A DNA stretch of 64,000 nucleotides, taken from Isoetes taiwanensis (lineage: Eukaryota > Streptophyta > Lycopodiopsida > Isoetales > Isoetaceae). This document shows positions 1 through 11,965 of this stretch, one piece after another. Every line of letters starts with the position of its first letter. Position 1 is the first letter of the stretch. The notes under the pieces are model-generated. The model saw only the letters and a list, made by a program, of their open reading frames with translations. It made no database searches and was not told where the DNA came from. Both the position numbers and the translations under genes were made by a program. The DNA is taken from contig JAJEKV010000011.1 of assembly GCA_021234155.1 (NCBI GenBank), positions 18,366,677 to 18,430,676 of the forward strand, in the 5' to 3' direction.

Positions 1-662
1 ACGGCCGGGGAATATTGTGAGCTAGGCCTAATACCCTGCGAGCAGTGGCTCTCTAGCTCGCCTGTGATTGGCACGAACCTTCTGGAGGGAGTGATCTCCT
101 CCTGCCTCATCGGGAGCTGGGGAGATGCAACCCAGTAGTAGCCCTCTTGGCTATGAACCCGGCAGGCTACGGTCAGGCTCCAATACTTTTCAGCCTATCT
201 GCAAAGTATGCACAGGAGGGGCGGATGGAGTGGACTACCCAACGACCATGTTCCTATGCCAGCCAAATCCATTTGCCATGAATTCTGTCTGCATTGTTAT
301 CCGGAGACCCAAGCCGTCAGTCTTTCCCCAAGAGTCTGAGCCTGGGTAGGATTTCCCCATGTTATGTTGATGTACTGATGTGTTGTTGCAGCTACTGTGA
401 TATGGTGGACCACCCTTCGAGGTGGGTATGTTATTGTTGATTGATGTCATGTGCTCATGTGCGCTTACGCTTCTGCAGCTAGATCGATCCCGAGGGAGAC
501 GGGATGAATGACACGTCCATTCTTCCCCGTCGGGTTCTTGGCCACCAGCAAGAGCCCGATGTTAGGTGGACGGCCTCATGTCAGCGAGCAAATGCTGGTT
601 TGAGGGATGATCTCCAGTTTGTATACGATCGGGGCATCGTATAGGAGCTGGGGCTGTCACAA
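1..662 (-). repeat. LTR-like repeat, minus-strand copy, cut by window edge
   Basis: Read on the minus strand from 662 the segment starts TGTGACAGCCCC, a typical LTR-like 5' end, followed by the inverted motif TATACGATGCCCC...ATCGTATA. A diverged copy in the opposite orientation lies at 3264-3530. Shared stretches include the hairpin above, gtgtcattcatccc, gaagcgta and cgaagg-tggtcca, in the same order. No coding frame in it resembles a known protein. It is probably a solo or partial LTR; its other end lies outside the window, so no target-site duplication can be tested. Confidence 0.5.
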
Positions 663-1567
663 TGATTCTATATTCATTTTGGGTTCTTAGACGTGTATCC
701 TGTCAAAGATCAATTAGATTTAAATATTTGCATTCAATTTGATAGGGATTAAAACAGGAATGGAAGCAGTTACCTCTTTCTACAAGCCACCTTTGTGAAC
801 GGGTAAATGCTTCTATCTGGCCCATGATGAAGCTCGGGCATTAGAATCATACAATTAGATGCTCCATGCAGCAAAATGAAGGTTTGTGTATCATCTACCC
901 CAACATATGATTGGGATGCAAACCTGATTGATAGTATGTATCAGACTTATATTTGAGGAAGTGAACATTCCTAGCTAGGTGATAGGATTAAACAAGTGAT
1001 AGACTTTTTAATCATGGAGTAGCCAAGGAAGATGCATGGGGTACCGATGAAGATTCAAAGCATAGGCTGTGTATCCAAACACGCCTCCAGATTTCTTACA
1101 TCTTTGAATGTGTTTGTTAGATTTTGCACCACTTCCATTGCATGCTGCATATGTCACCAACCTATATACAGTAAGAACCTTTTCTTTCTCAAATATGGGG
1201 TTCTGAAAACTCCAATTCAAATGTGTACCTGCATTATTAGTATCATAAATACATGAGCTTTTGGTCCACACATAAATAATGGAACAAGGAAATGAGCTTG
1301 TTATGGCATGTTACAACAAGTTATTAGATAAGTTACATAAAGCAGATTAACTAGATATGGTCATGAGAATGGCCTTGCTATTTAACACATGGAATAAAAA
1401 CAATTCCTTTTAGCTACTTGCATATGTTGTTTGTCACTATTTGCAAGCTATAAGAGGTACGAAAAGCAACAAATGTTATAGAGTATGTACCATGTTCTTC
1501 TTTTGATTCTTATGTTCTCTGTCCAATTCGATATAAGACTGGTTTACCTTCTAGAACCTTGCTTGAG
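663..1567. other. AT-rich stretch without a recognisable gene
   Basis: About 0.9 kb between the LTR-like repeat and the calcium-ATPase remnant. Short frames at 1008-1271 resemble nothing I know. It may hold intron or decayed exon sequence of the downstream pseudogene, but no exon could be read with confidence. Confidence 0.4.
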
Positions 1568-3263
<1,696 letters not shown>

Positions 3264-3530
3264 GTAATCGCAGAATCTATATGATGCCCCCATCGTATAA
3301 ATATAGAAATTCCCCTCCCATGGCAACTACATCACCATAGAAAGGCCCTCCGACTATCTCGGACCACTTGGGATGGCCAAGTGTCCGAGTGAGGAACACG
3401 GAGGTGTCATTCATCCCACATCCTCTATGGGAGTCCTTTACAATGGAAGCGTACATAAGCATACAACAATCATGCTCAAAATAATATACCACCACGAAGG
3501 CTGGTCCATCCATCATCATCATCTACATGG
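3264..3530 (+). repeat. LTR-like repeat, plus-strand copy, truncated at 3530
   Basis: Diverged homologue of the 1-662 repeat in the other orientation. It starts TGTAATCGCAG and carries the same ATGCCCCCATCGTATA inverted motif and gtgtcattcatccca. It stops abruptly where the gag coding sequence of element A begins in mid-gene, so the junction near 3530 joins two unrelated elements. The LTR of element A (8266-8770) has a different sequence, so this is not its 5' LTR. Confidence 0.5.
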
Positions 3531-4376
3531 TAATACAAATACAATTGGACAATAAAGAGCTTAAGGAACGTGTTTCTTCACATGAATCTGCTTCTAACTC
3601 GGGATTGAGGCTATCAGAGCCTAAGATCAACCTGCCAGAGAAGTTTGATGGCACTCGGTCCAAGCTCCGCGGTTTTTTGAATCAGATCAGGCTTGTGATT
3701 CAGCTCCATCCTCATAGATATCCCACGGCCCAGGAACAAGTTGGTCTGATTGGTTCTCTCCTCACAGGGTCAGTTCTAAGTTGGTTTGCTCCTTTATTGG
3801 AGAAAGGAGCCCCAGAGTTGCAAGATTTTTCTGCTTTCACTGCAGAGCTCGAGGCATGTTGGAGACACCGATCGTCAGCGCACAGCAGTCACAAAACTTT
3901 GCAATCTAAGGCAAGGCTCTCGTCCAGCTTCAGTATATATATGCATCAGAATTTCGTCAAGTTGCGGTAGATACTGCCTGGGATGATGTTGCACTTTGAG
4001 ATTGTTTCCGAAGGGGGTTACGAGAGGATGTGAAAGATATGCTGTTGTCTATGGAGGACCCTCAGACTTTGGAAGAGCAGTTCAATGTGATAATCGGCTC
4101 TTCGAACGTAGGCAAGAGATACGTAGTCAGATCTTCCCAATCATGCAAGCGCCTGTAGCTACGCCTTCCCCAGTCTCATCTCTAGAATCTAACAGGTCCG
4201 GACTTGAGTCTATGCAGATTGATCGGGCAGTTCGAGGACCTTTATCTGTCGCCGAGAAGCAGCGTCGAAGAGAGGCTAATCTTTGCCTCTACTGTGGAGG
4301 AGCTGGCCATATTGCTCGTGGATGCCCTGTGAAGTACCCAAATCAGTTGGAAAACTTCAGGGGCCGGTCCGAGTAG
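3531..4376 (+). pseudogene. Element A gag remnant with CCHC zinc knuckle
   Basis: The frame from 3531 reads PEKFDGTRSKLRGFLNQIRL and further gag core, closely matching gag of element B at 62657-63145. A shift near 3970 moves the frame; the second part (3996-4376) ends with a zinc knuckle [14 protein letters not shown] of CX2CX4HX4C form. Gag packages the element's RNA in the virus-like particle. The N-terminal coiled part seen in element B (about residues 1-20) is absent, so the copy starts inside the gene. Not functional. Confidence 0.85.
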
Positions 4377-4439
4377 TAGGAGTCTCTCGTCGGCTGGCTG
4401 CCTTTTCTCAGACTCCTTTCACAAGGCATTCTTCATCCC

Positions 4440-5249
4440 TATATCATTAAAATCAGAGGGAAGATTGAAAGCATTGACGCAATTTGATTGTGGTGCAAAT
4501 GTTTGCTTTATGGATAATGGTTCGTCAGTAAGCACGCAAACTCTAAAAGCAAGGTTGAGCAACCCGGTTCTGTCGAAGTGATTGATGGATGGGAGATCTC
4601 CTCGGGTGCAGTCACAGAATGTACTGCACCTCTTCAGGTTTTGTTCGAAGGAGTTTCTTGTAGTATTTCCTTCAATCTCATCGCTAGTCCACATGCGCCA
4701 ATAGTCTTGGGTCTGCCCTGGCTCGAGTTACATAACCCACAGATTGATTGGCGTACTAGATCATTTCGATTTGCTGGTTCTAGCTCTAGTTCCAGTTCAT
4801 CTGCAGTTCAGGCTTCTACACGAACATCGACTTCGATCCGTGCAGTATCGTGGGCCCCTGATTCCATCCTTGTTGTTCTTGTTTCTGCTCCATGTGCTGG
4901 TTCGACTCTTGCCTCTGCTCCAGTTCATGCCCCAGATGCTGACCATATCCTCGATGATGTTCCAGCTCTAGCTCTGGTTTCTGCTCTTGCTCCTACTCTT
5001 GCTCCAGTTCCAGTTCCTGTTTCTGCTCCTGGTCCAGTTCTTGTTCCAGTCCCAGCTCCAGCTCCTGCTCCTGCTCCTGCTCCTGCTCACGTTCCTGTTC
5101 CTACTCATGTTCCTGCTCCTGCTTTTGTAGAGGCTTCTTCATGCCCTCAGTTTCGTATCTCGAAGATTTCTCTTTGCGAGTTCGATAAATCTAGAAGGCA
5201 AGATCCAAGTTCAGTGTTTGCAATCCAGGTTCACCATCAGCTAGCTTGA
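4440..5249 (+). pseudogene. Element A aspartic protease remnant plus Pro/Ala-rich spacer
   Basis: The catalytic box reads [13 protein letters not shown] near 4480-4515, so the usual D-S/T-G is D-C-G; element B shows the same D-C-G-A at 63698-63709, so it is a family trait. A one-base difference from element B near 4520 shifts the frame. The flap/hydrophobic region follows, ending in [16 protein letters not shown] at about 4705-4750. Then comes a low-complexity spacer rich in Pro, Ala and Val (4860-5130). The protease would cut the Gag-Pol polyprotein. Broken. Confidence 0.8.
4850..5135 (+). repeat. GCTCCT/GTTCCA-type hexanucleotide repeat
   Basis: Imperfect hexamers such as gctcct, gttcca and gctctt expand the linker between protease and reverse transcriptase into a Pro-Ala-Val run. 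The copy number is highest at 5050-5085. Period 6 keeps the reading frame. Confidence 0.8.
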
Positions 5250-6551
5250 CACCAGCGAAGTCTGCTCCAATGCTCTCAGATAAATATGGCAATTTCTCTG
5301 ATATTTTTGACAAAGTCAAGGCTAGAAAACTCCCAGAGCATTATCCATACAATTGTCTTATTGATTTGCAGTCGGGGACGACGCCGCCATATGGTCCAAT
5401 ATATGGTCTATCTCCTGCTGAGTTGAAGGTTTTGCGGGATTATATTGAAGAGAATCTAGCCACTGGCTTCATTCGACATTCTCAGTCCCCTGCTGGAGCG
5501 CCTATCTTCTTCGTCAAAAAGAAGGATGATTCGCTACGGCTGGTCGTTGATTATCGCGGCCTCAATAAAATCACAGTGTCGAATCGGTATCCGCTTCCTC
5601 TGATCCCAGAGTTGTTGGAGCGACTCCAAGGTGCGTATTACTTTACGAAGATTGATCTTCGGGGTGCCTACAATCTTATTCGGATCTGGGAGGGTGATGA
5701 GTGGAAAACAGCTTTTCGTACTCGGTATGGCCATTTCGAGTGCACAGTTATGCCCGTTTAGACTTATCAATGCTCCGACAGTATTTCAGCATATGACCAA
5801 CGATGTTTTTCGAGAGTTCTTAGACACTTTTATTATCATCTATTTGGATGATGTTCTTATTTATTCTAAGACTCTTAAAGAACATGAGAGGCATATTCGA
5901 CAGGTCCTTCAGAAGCTTCGTGAGCATGGGTTATATGCCAAACTTGAGAAGTGTCAGTTCGAGCAGGACAATGTGGAGTTCCTTAGCTATCGCATCACTC
6001 CACATGGAGTCTCTATGGATCCCGAAAAGGTCAGTACTGTTCTAGAGTGGCAAACGACTTCATCCGTTCGAGATGTTCAGTGTTTTCTTGGGTTTGCCAA
6101 TTTCTGTCGGTGTTTCAGTCGGGATTATTCGGAGATTGCCCTTCCTTTGACACGCCTCACGGTTAAGGACGTGCCATTTGAATGGACTGTAGAAGTAGAA
6201 TCTGCTTTCGTTACCCTGAAGCATGCTTTCACCACGGCGCCAGTTCTTGCTCATGCAGATCCTTTGCGCCCATATGTTGTCGAAGCAGATGCTTCTGATT
6301 TTGCGCTTAATGGGATCCTGTCACAGGAGGGGGATGACCATGAATTGCATCCAATCGCGTTTCACTCACGGAAGTTTCAGGCTGCTATCAACTATCCCAT
6401 TTATGACAAGGAGTTGTTGGCGATAGTGGATTCTTTCAAGGAGTGGAGACGTTTCCTGGGGGTATCTTTTTATAAGGTCACAGTCTACACAGATCATCGA
6501 AATCTAGAATATTTTCAGTCTGCTCGAGTGCTCAACCGTCGCCAGGCCTAG
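5246..6551 (+). pseudogene. Element A reverse transcriptase / RNase H remnant
   Basis: RT motifs: [20 protein letters not shown] (about 5511-5570), then the KIDLRGAYN box (5650-5676), then the catalytic YLDDVLIYS box at 5841-5867, which is intact. Near 5755 one extra base after atgccc shifts the frame and is followed at once by a stop. RNase H follows with VVEADASDFALNGILSQ at 6279-6329 and TDHRNLEYF at about 6490. A stop at 6549-6551 ends the second frame. The enzyme would copy genomic RNA into cDNA in the particle. Not functional. Confidence 0.9.
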
Positions 6552-8270
6552 TGGCATACTCAAGTATTATCCCGGATTGATTTTGTGATCAAGTACCGTC
6601 CTGAATCCCTCCAAGAGAAGCCTGATGCCTTTTCTCGATGCTCCTACCTTGAGCCCAAGCTAGGTGATCCTGCATTTGACCAGCAATCACATGTTATTCT
6701 AGGGCCTGATCAGTTCCAGCTTATGGCCCTCACTTTGTTCGAGAGGCCTCATGATATAGCCTTGTTGGAGTTTGTTTGAGCATCTCTGCCCTCCGATCCT
6801 TTGGCTCAAGATATATTCTCACACCTTGGCTCTGCATCATCTTCTCAGCAAATGCGATCAGACTATGATCGTTTTGAGGTTCGAGATAGACTCATGTTCC
6901 ATGATGGGCTTCTGTATGTGCCAGATGGTGCTTCTAGTCTTCGGGTTCTCCAGGCTTGCCATGATTCACTTATGGCCGGACACTTTGAAGTAGCCAAGAC
7001 TCTTGAACTTATTAGTCGAGAGTATTGGTGGCCTGGTCTTCGTCGCTCTGTCGAAGCTTTTATTCGATCCTGTGACATCTGCTATCGATGAAGGTTCCAA
7101 GGCATCTTCCTCATGGCCTTCTTCAGCCACTGCCGGTACCAGATGGACCTTGGAAGAGCATTTCTATAGACTTTATTCTGGAGTTGCCAGTCTCTCGGGG
7201 TTATGATGCCATCATGGTAATTGTTGATCGTTTCTCTAAGATGGCTCATTTTATTCTCTGCAACGTCACCATCACCAGTGAGGGAACAACGGATCTTCTT
7301 CTTCGTGAAGTAGTCAGACTTCACGGCTTGCCCGATACTATCATCAGCGATCTTGGACCACAGTTCGTCGCAGGTTTTTGGAAGCGGCTTCTAGAGTTAT
7401 TTTATATCGACCGCTCACTGTCATCTGGTCATCATCAAGAAAGTAATGAGCAAGCGGAGCGCACTAATCAGGCTCTGGAGCAATATTTAAGGTGCTTTAT
7501 CAGTTATCAGCAGGATGATTGAGTCGATTATCTTCCACTAGATGAGTTTGCCTATAATAACTCAGTACATGCTTCCATTGGCCAGACCCCATTCTTTCTA
7601 AACTCTGGTCAGCATCCTCGTTGGTCCCTTAGCGTCGCTAGCGGTGACTCGATCAATCCTAATGCCGAGTCTCAACTTGAGAAACTCTAGGCTCTTCAAT
7701 TGGATCTTCAGCATCATCTTCACCGAGCACAGGAACGCTATCGGCATTATGCTGATTTGTATCGGCATGAAGCTGCTAAATTTCACGTTGGTGACCTTGG
7801 CTGGCTTCTTCGTAGGACCTCCCTACCTCATGTAACTGCAATAAGCTTGACTATCGTCGCCTCGGTCCTTACCGGATCACAACTCAAATCAGCAATGTAG
7901 CATTTCGGCTCGAGCTCCCTCAGCTGTTCGGCTTCATCCAGTATTTCATGTTTCTCTATTGGAGCCCTATACAGTCAATACTTTCCCAGATCGCGTTCCT
8001 CTGCCGCCACCACCAGTAGAAATTGATGATCATGAGGAGTTCGAGGTTTGAGAGATTATGGACTCCAAGTTTTTTCGTTGCCGATTGTATTACTTTGTCG
8101 ATTGGGAAGGTTACTCGCCAAGTGATAGAACCTGGGAGCTTGCCGAAAATCTGAGTAATGCTCCTGATAAAATTGCAGAGTTTCACCGATGTTACCTGGA
8201 TAAGCCAAGTTTGAGTACTCTTGCCCCAGCTCCGAGGACTCGTCGCCGTCGTAGGAGGGAGATGGTGTGA
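6552..8270 (+). pseudogene. Element A integrase with C-terminal chromodomain, broken
   Basis: An HHCC zinc-binding domain reads HDSLMAGHF...SCDICYR at about 6960-7090. The catalytic core has the first D in SIDFILELP, the second D in IISDLGPQF (about 7345) and E in NEQAERTNQ (about 7445). It is followed by broken C-terminal frames to about 7900. A chromodomain is read at 8058-8200 (YYFVDWEGYSPSDRTWE...AEFH), which classifies the element as a chromovirus. Frameshift at 7080-7090 and stops at 6778-6780, 7520-7522 and 7688-7690 inactivate it. The integrase would insert cDNA, and the chromodomain would bias targeting to chromatin marks. Confidence 0.88.
8251..8265 (+). promoter_or_regulatory. Polypurine tract of element A
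   Basis: gtaggagggagatgg lies immediately before the 3' LTR start TGTGACAACC, where plus-strand DNA priming occurs in LTR retrotransposons. Confidence 0.65.
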
Positions 8271-8770
8271 CAACCATACGGATATTCGTATCATACGAAC
8301 ATTATACTCGTATGTACAAAAGACGATCGTCACACGGATGCAAAAGAGTAGTTGCACGAAGCAAAATTTGAACTCGCAACCTTTCAGTTGCAAGTCACAC
8401 ACCCTTGCCAAGTGCCCTACCAATATTTGTTAAAGATATTCTCTCGTGTCTCTCTCATATGCGGGGCCGTTTCCAGGAGGTTCTAAAATATTCTAGAACC
8501 TACATGCATGCGCGACACTTGGCATGATCTCATCCATTGGAGTGGCGCAATCCTGACTGTTGACCTACATATATAAGGAGTCGAACCATTCTGGTTCAAC
8601 GCCAGTCTTGAGCCTTCTAGGCATCTGTCTCGTGTTCATGCTTGCCTTCGGGCCATTGTACTCTTGATTCTTGTTCATATATCAGATTCTTTGCCAATCT
8701 TGGCATATTTCTTCCGTATTTATTGCATATTTTCCACGTATTTTCCTTGTTTTCGCGTAGATTCATGACG
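8266..8770 (+). repeat. 3' LTR of element A
   Basis: About 505 bp, starting TGTGACAACCATACGG and ending near ttcatgac, matching the complete 5' LTR of element B (62064-62574) and the minus-strand LTR of element C (34599-35117). It contains a TATA-like catatataagg near 8570 and, antisense, a 75-nt tRNA-like module (8347-8421). The terminal CA is degraded to cg. Confidence 0.85.
8347..8421 (-). other. tRNA-like module antisense within LTR (element A)
   Basis: On the minus strand a 75-nt stretch has an A-box-like cacttggcaaggg and a B-box-like gagttcaaat at tRNA-like spacing. Its ends ggtagg and actact can still partly pair as an acceptor stem. The same module is better preserved in element C. 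It is probably a tRNA- or SINE-derived piece captured by the ancestral LTR. Confidence 0.55.
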
Positions 8771-8779
8771 AGGGAAACA

Positions 8780-9405
8780 TTTTACATCCTATAAAGGCAC
8801 TCCAGGACATTCTAGAGAAAGGTGTTGAGCAAACCTCTGTAGCCTGCAGAGATATCAGTCTGAACCAATGGGCATAATACTTGTACCAGCTCTATGATCC
8901 TCCCAGAATCCGAGTAAAGGTTCATCCACAGAGGTCCCCACCTTGGAAATCACAGAGGCAAATGTCACTCAGGGCCTGTAGCATCTCGCCAATGGCAAGG
9001 CGGCAAACTTGGATGGCATGCAAGCAGAGCTACTCAAATGGACAGACCACCATTAGTGCCCATCCTGACTGCACTAACCAATAAGGCATTACAGGAAGAA
9101 TTTTTCCAAGATTGGACCATTAACAGAGTAGTTCCTATCTATAAGGCATGAGACCCACAGAGCTCAGCCAACTACAGAAACAATCATGATCAGTTCACTC
9201 TTTGCAAGATTGATGGCCAACATCTGTGAACAGCAGTTGATGATGTGGGCGAAGGAGATAGAAGTGTGAACATTCACACATGCAGGATTCAGGCCTCAAC
9301 ACTCCACCACTGACCATATATTCACACTCCGGACCTTGGTTGAGGACAGCAGGAACTGCCTCCAGAATCTCTACTACTGCTTTGTCGACTTTGCAAAAAT
9401 ACTTT
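8780..9405 (+). pseudogene. LINE reverse transcriptase scrap
   Basis: Several frames together give non-LTR RT segments: NGKAANLDGMQAELLKW (about 8992-9042), DWTINRVVPIYKA (9110-9150), a SANYR box, and then GFRPQHSTTDHIFTLRTLVE at about 9285-9345, followed by CFVDFAK at 9380-9400. These correspond to the early fingers/palm motifs; the catalytic DD box is missing. Stops and frame changes show decay. It abuts the LTR of element A. Confidence 0.75.
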
Positions 9406-10050
9406 TGGCACTATACCTTGAGAAAATTTGTGGGAAAGAGTAAGACATTTGGAAGCTTATAAAGACTTGCAAAATGCGTATGTAGACTCTATGAGACATG
9501 TTCCGTTCGAAACATCGACTAGGATAGAAGTATGCCACTCAAACAAAAAAGGTGAAGCTGTTTTCATAGTATAAAAAATAAGACATGTCTCATTTAGGTT
9601 CGGGTAGGTTCGAATAGGCTTGATTCCTACTTTTAAGCGCCAGTTCACATACAGTGAAGGTGCCATCACCTCGTGTAAAAAGGCTCACCCTTTTACATGG
9701 ACCATCGCCTGCCATTGCCAATTAGCATTAGGCAAAATAGGGGCCCCCTCCGGCGATGGTTTGCATGTGAATCCACTATAAGAGGAAATGGAGTCTTATT
9801 ATATACCCGTGGACTTCTTCCGCCATAATCATGTTCAAAATAATAAGTGGTCTTATCTTATGGTGGTTTTCGCACGAGTGTTTGTTAATGTCTAATTTTG
9901 TATAAGGCTAAAAAAGGCACCCTATAAAGTCAACTTATATTTATGTGTCTTTATTTTTTGTTTTGGAGTCACAAAGGGAAAGGAGTTGCTGATGGCTTTG
10001 CGGATGTGGAGATGAGTCCAAGCTTTCAAAATCCATTATGAAAAAGACCA
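9406..10050. other. No gene recognised
   Basis: About 650 bases between the LINE scrap and the possible L1 first-ORF region. Only short unremarkable frames on both strands. Confidence 0.4.
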
Positions 10051-11940
10051 TTGGTGGCCGTTTGTTGTGACAACCCAAAAGGGGGATGCTCTGGACAAGC
10101 CGACCAAGATATTTTGGTTGGTGTGCCCTGGCTAGGTCCGGGGGAACATCCTCATATGCAGCCTTGTGGAAGTAATGCTAATAAAACATACTTGCCAAAT
10201 GATATTCTAGCTCAACCCGTCGATGAGCCTCTGCTGCTCTTGTTTGGCCCTTTCCAAAACCAATTTAGCTCCCTGGTTGATTTAGAAGAGTCATCCTCTC
10301 TCCACTCTCCTCTGACCAGCTCCACCATTGGCTGCTCCATTGAACCTACACAGGGTTGTGCTGCCCCTATGGCCTGCTCCCTTACTGCAGTATGCTCCAA
10401 GGATCCGGATCTAGAAGCTAATCAAGTTGCTGATGAGTTTTGTGATGTCTCACCCACGGGACAACAACTACAAAGGCTATGCTTTCTGCAGGAAGTATTT
10501 TCAGGAGCTATGGAGGCTATGGATCCTCACAAAAACCTCCACAGCCCAAGCGACGGAAAGGCTGAAATATCGGCTACATCTAGCTTTATACTAGTGGATT
10601 TCATGGGGGACGCTGGTGGTATTCAGGTCCTGACCCACAAAGCATGTGAATGGTCAAGTAGAGACCTTCTATGCTGATAAAAATACTGTTCCACCATCCA
10701 AACTCTTACAGGGAAAAAAAGGGACAAGGCATATAACAAGAAGCTGGGCACGCATGTATTTGAAGCATCGGTTGCAAAGATTTTCTAGGAGCATTCACAG
10801 GAAGAAGGCAATGCACCATCTTGCTGAAGCTATGCTATGCTACTGTTTCTTATGCTATTTGGCAGAAGTTGTAATCAATTTTTTTGCACACAAGCAATTT
10901 TCCTGTTATGCTTGCTTGATGCTGGAGGCATATATCACCATAGTACCAAGGTTTTTATGTGAACTCAATGATCCCTTATAATAGTATAAAATATTTGATG
11001 GATATTTCTAGCCGACGACTCAAGTCTAGTATGTGGATGGCAATTAAGTTTCTGAAATTTCAAAGTGATGAATTGAGTATCCTTTTATGTTCAATATGCA
11101 AGTTTCTACATCCTAACATCATGTGCATGAACTTACCACCTATTGTTCTTAACTGTTGGGCTGATCATTATATCCCAAGCTTTTGGAGGCCGACTAAATT
11201 CCCACCCATATTTTGGTATTGGCATCTTCATGCACTCCCAACCTTATCCAACCTTTTAAGATTGGATAATATACGTATTTGGCGAAGGCTTCGGATGTGT
11301 CTATATTGGGACAACCTCATACCTTACGGTCGAGAGAAGTAACAACTCTCAAAGGTATCATTATGGTGCCTCAATAATGCCCTGGGCAGATGGTGGTCTC
11401 GGACTATGGGCTTCTCCATAATAGTGGCCCTACTGTCACATTGTAATGAAAAATTGCTCAATCACATGGGATAAATGTCATCTTATCTAACCAACCTTGG
11501 GCAATGCTCTTTCCATCATCAAATGCACTAGCCAATTTTTGTGATGGACCTTTTTTGGATGGTATTAATGACCATAACCTTCACTCAAATTTCCCTTGCA
11601 GCACTGGAACTTTGGGACCCTTTGGAGGTCTCCTTGCTTGGACTACTATCTTACCACCGTCGAGACGATGTGTTGTACACACACCTCGAGACCTAGCCTG
11701 GTCGGCCATGAGAAATGGAAAAATGCCCTCTACTTGTTTGTGAGTTATTGGGTGTCTTGGTCTTTCAAAAGAATACAGTTAAGGTGTACAATCAAAGAAC
11801 CCTACCAGGCCTTTGCTTCCTATGTCAATAAGTTCCTTTATTTTATTTTATTAATGGGTATGCACGTGACTATATTATTGTCATGTACTCATCGGGAAGT
11901 TGTCAGGTGTCAACTTTTTAGTCAGACATCTATGAGGTGG
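10051..11940 (+). pseudogene. Possible first-ORF region of the L1 element
   Basis: A 208-codon frame at 10051-10677 and two further frames (10646-10981 and 10959-11342) precede the L1 endonuclease/RT region in the same orientation, where plant L1 elements carry ORF1. I see no clear zinc knuckle. The stretch 11130-11260 (tryptophan-rich, WRPTKFPP...) faintly recalls the DUF4283 domain of plant LINE ORF1. The assignment rests mostly on position. Confidence 0.3.
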
Positions 11941-11965
11941 ACATGTATCTATATATCAACGATCA

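Larger units (their letters stand above)
3531..8770 (+). mobile_element. Element A: decayed, 5'-truncated Ty3/gypsy chromovirus
   Basis: Domain order gag, protease, reverse transcriptase, RNase H, integrase, chromodomain, 3' LTR identifies a Ty3/gypsy chromovirus. The 5' LTR and the start of gag are missing: homology to element B (62064-64000) starts in mid-gag at 3531. Many frameshifts and stops (for example near 3970, 4520, 5755, 6551, 7088, 7522 and 7690) show it is inactive. Related copies in the window are B (plus, 5' end) and C (minus, 34599-35966, 3' end). Confidence 0.9.

Noticed and set aside
10212-11342. Treating the 10-11.3 kb frames as independent host genes
   Set aside because: No family match and same orientation directly upstream of L1 ORF2; more economical as LINE ORF1 remains, but kept at low confidence.
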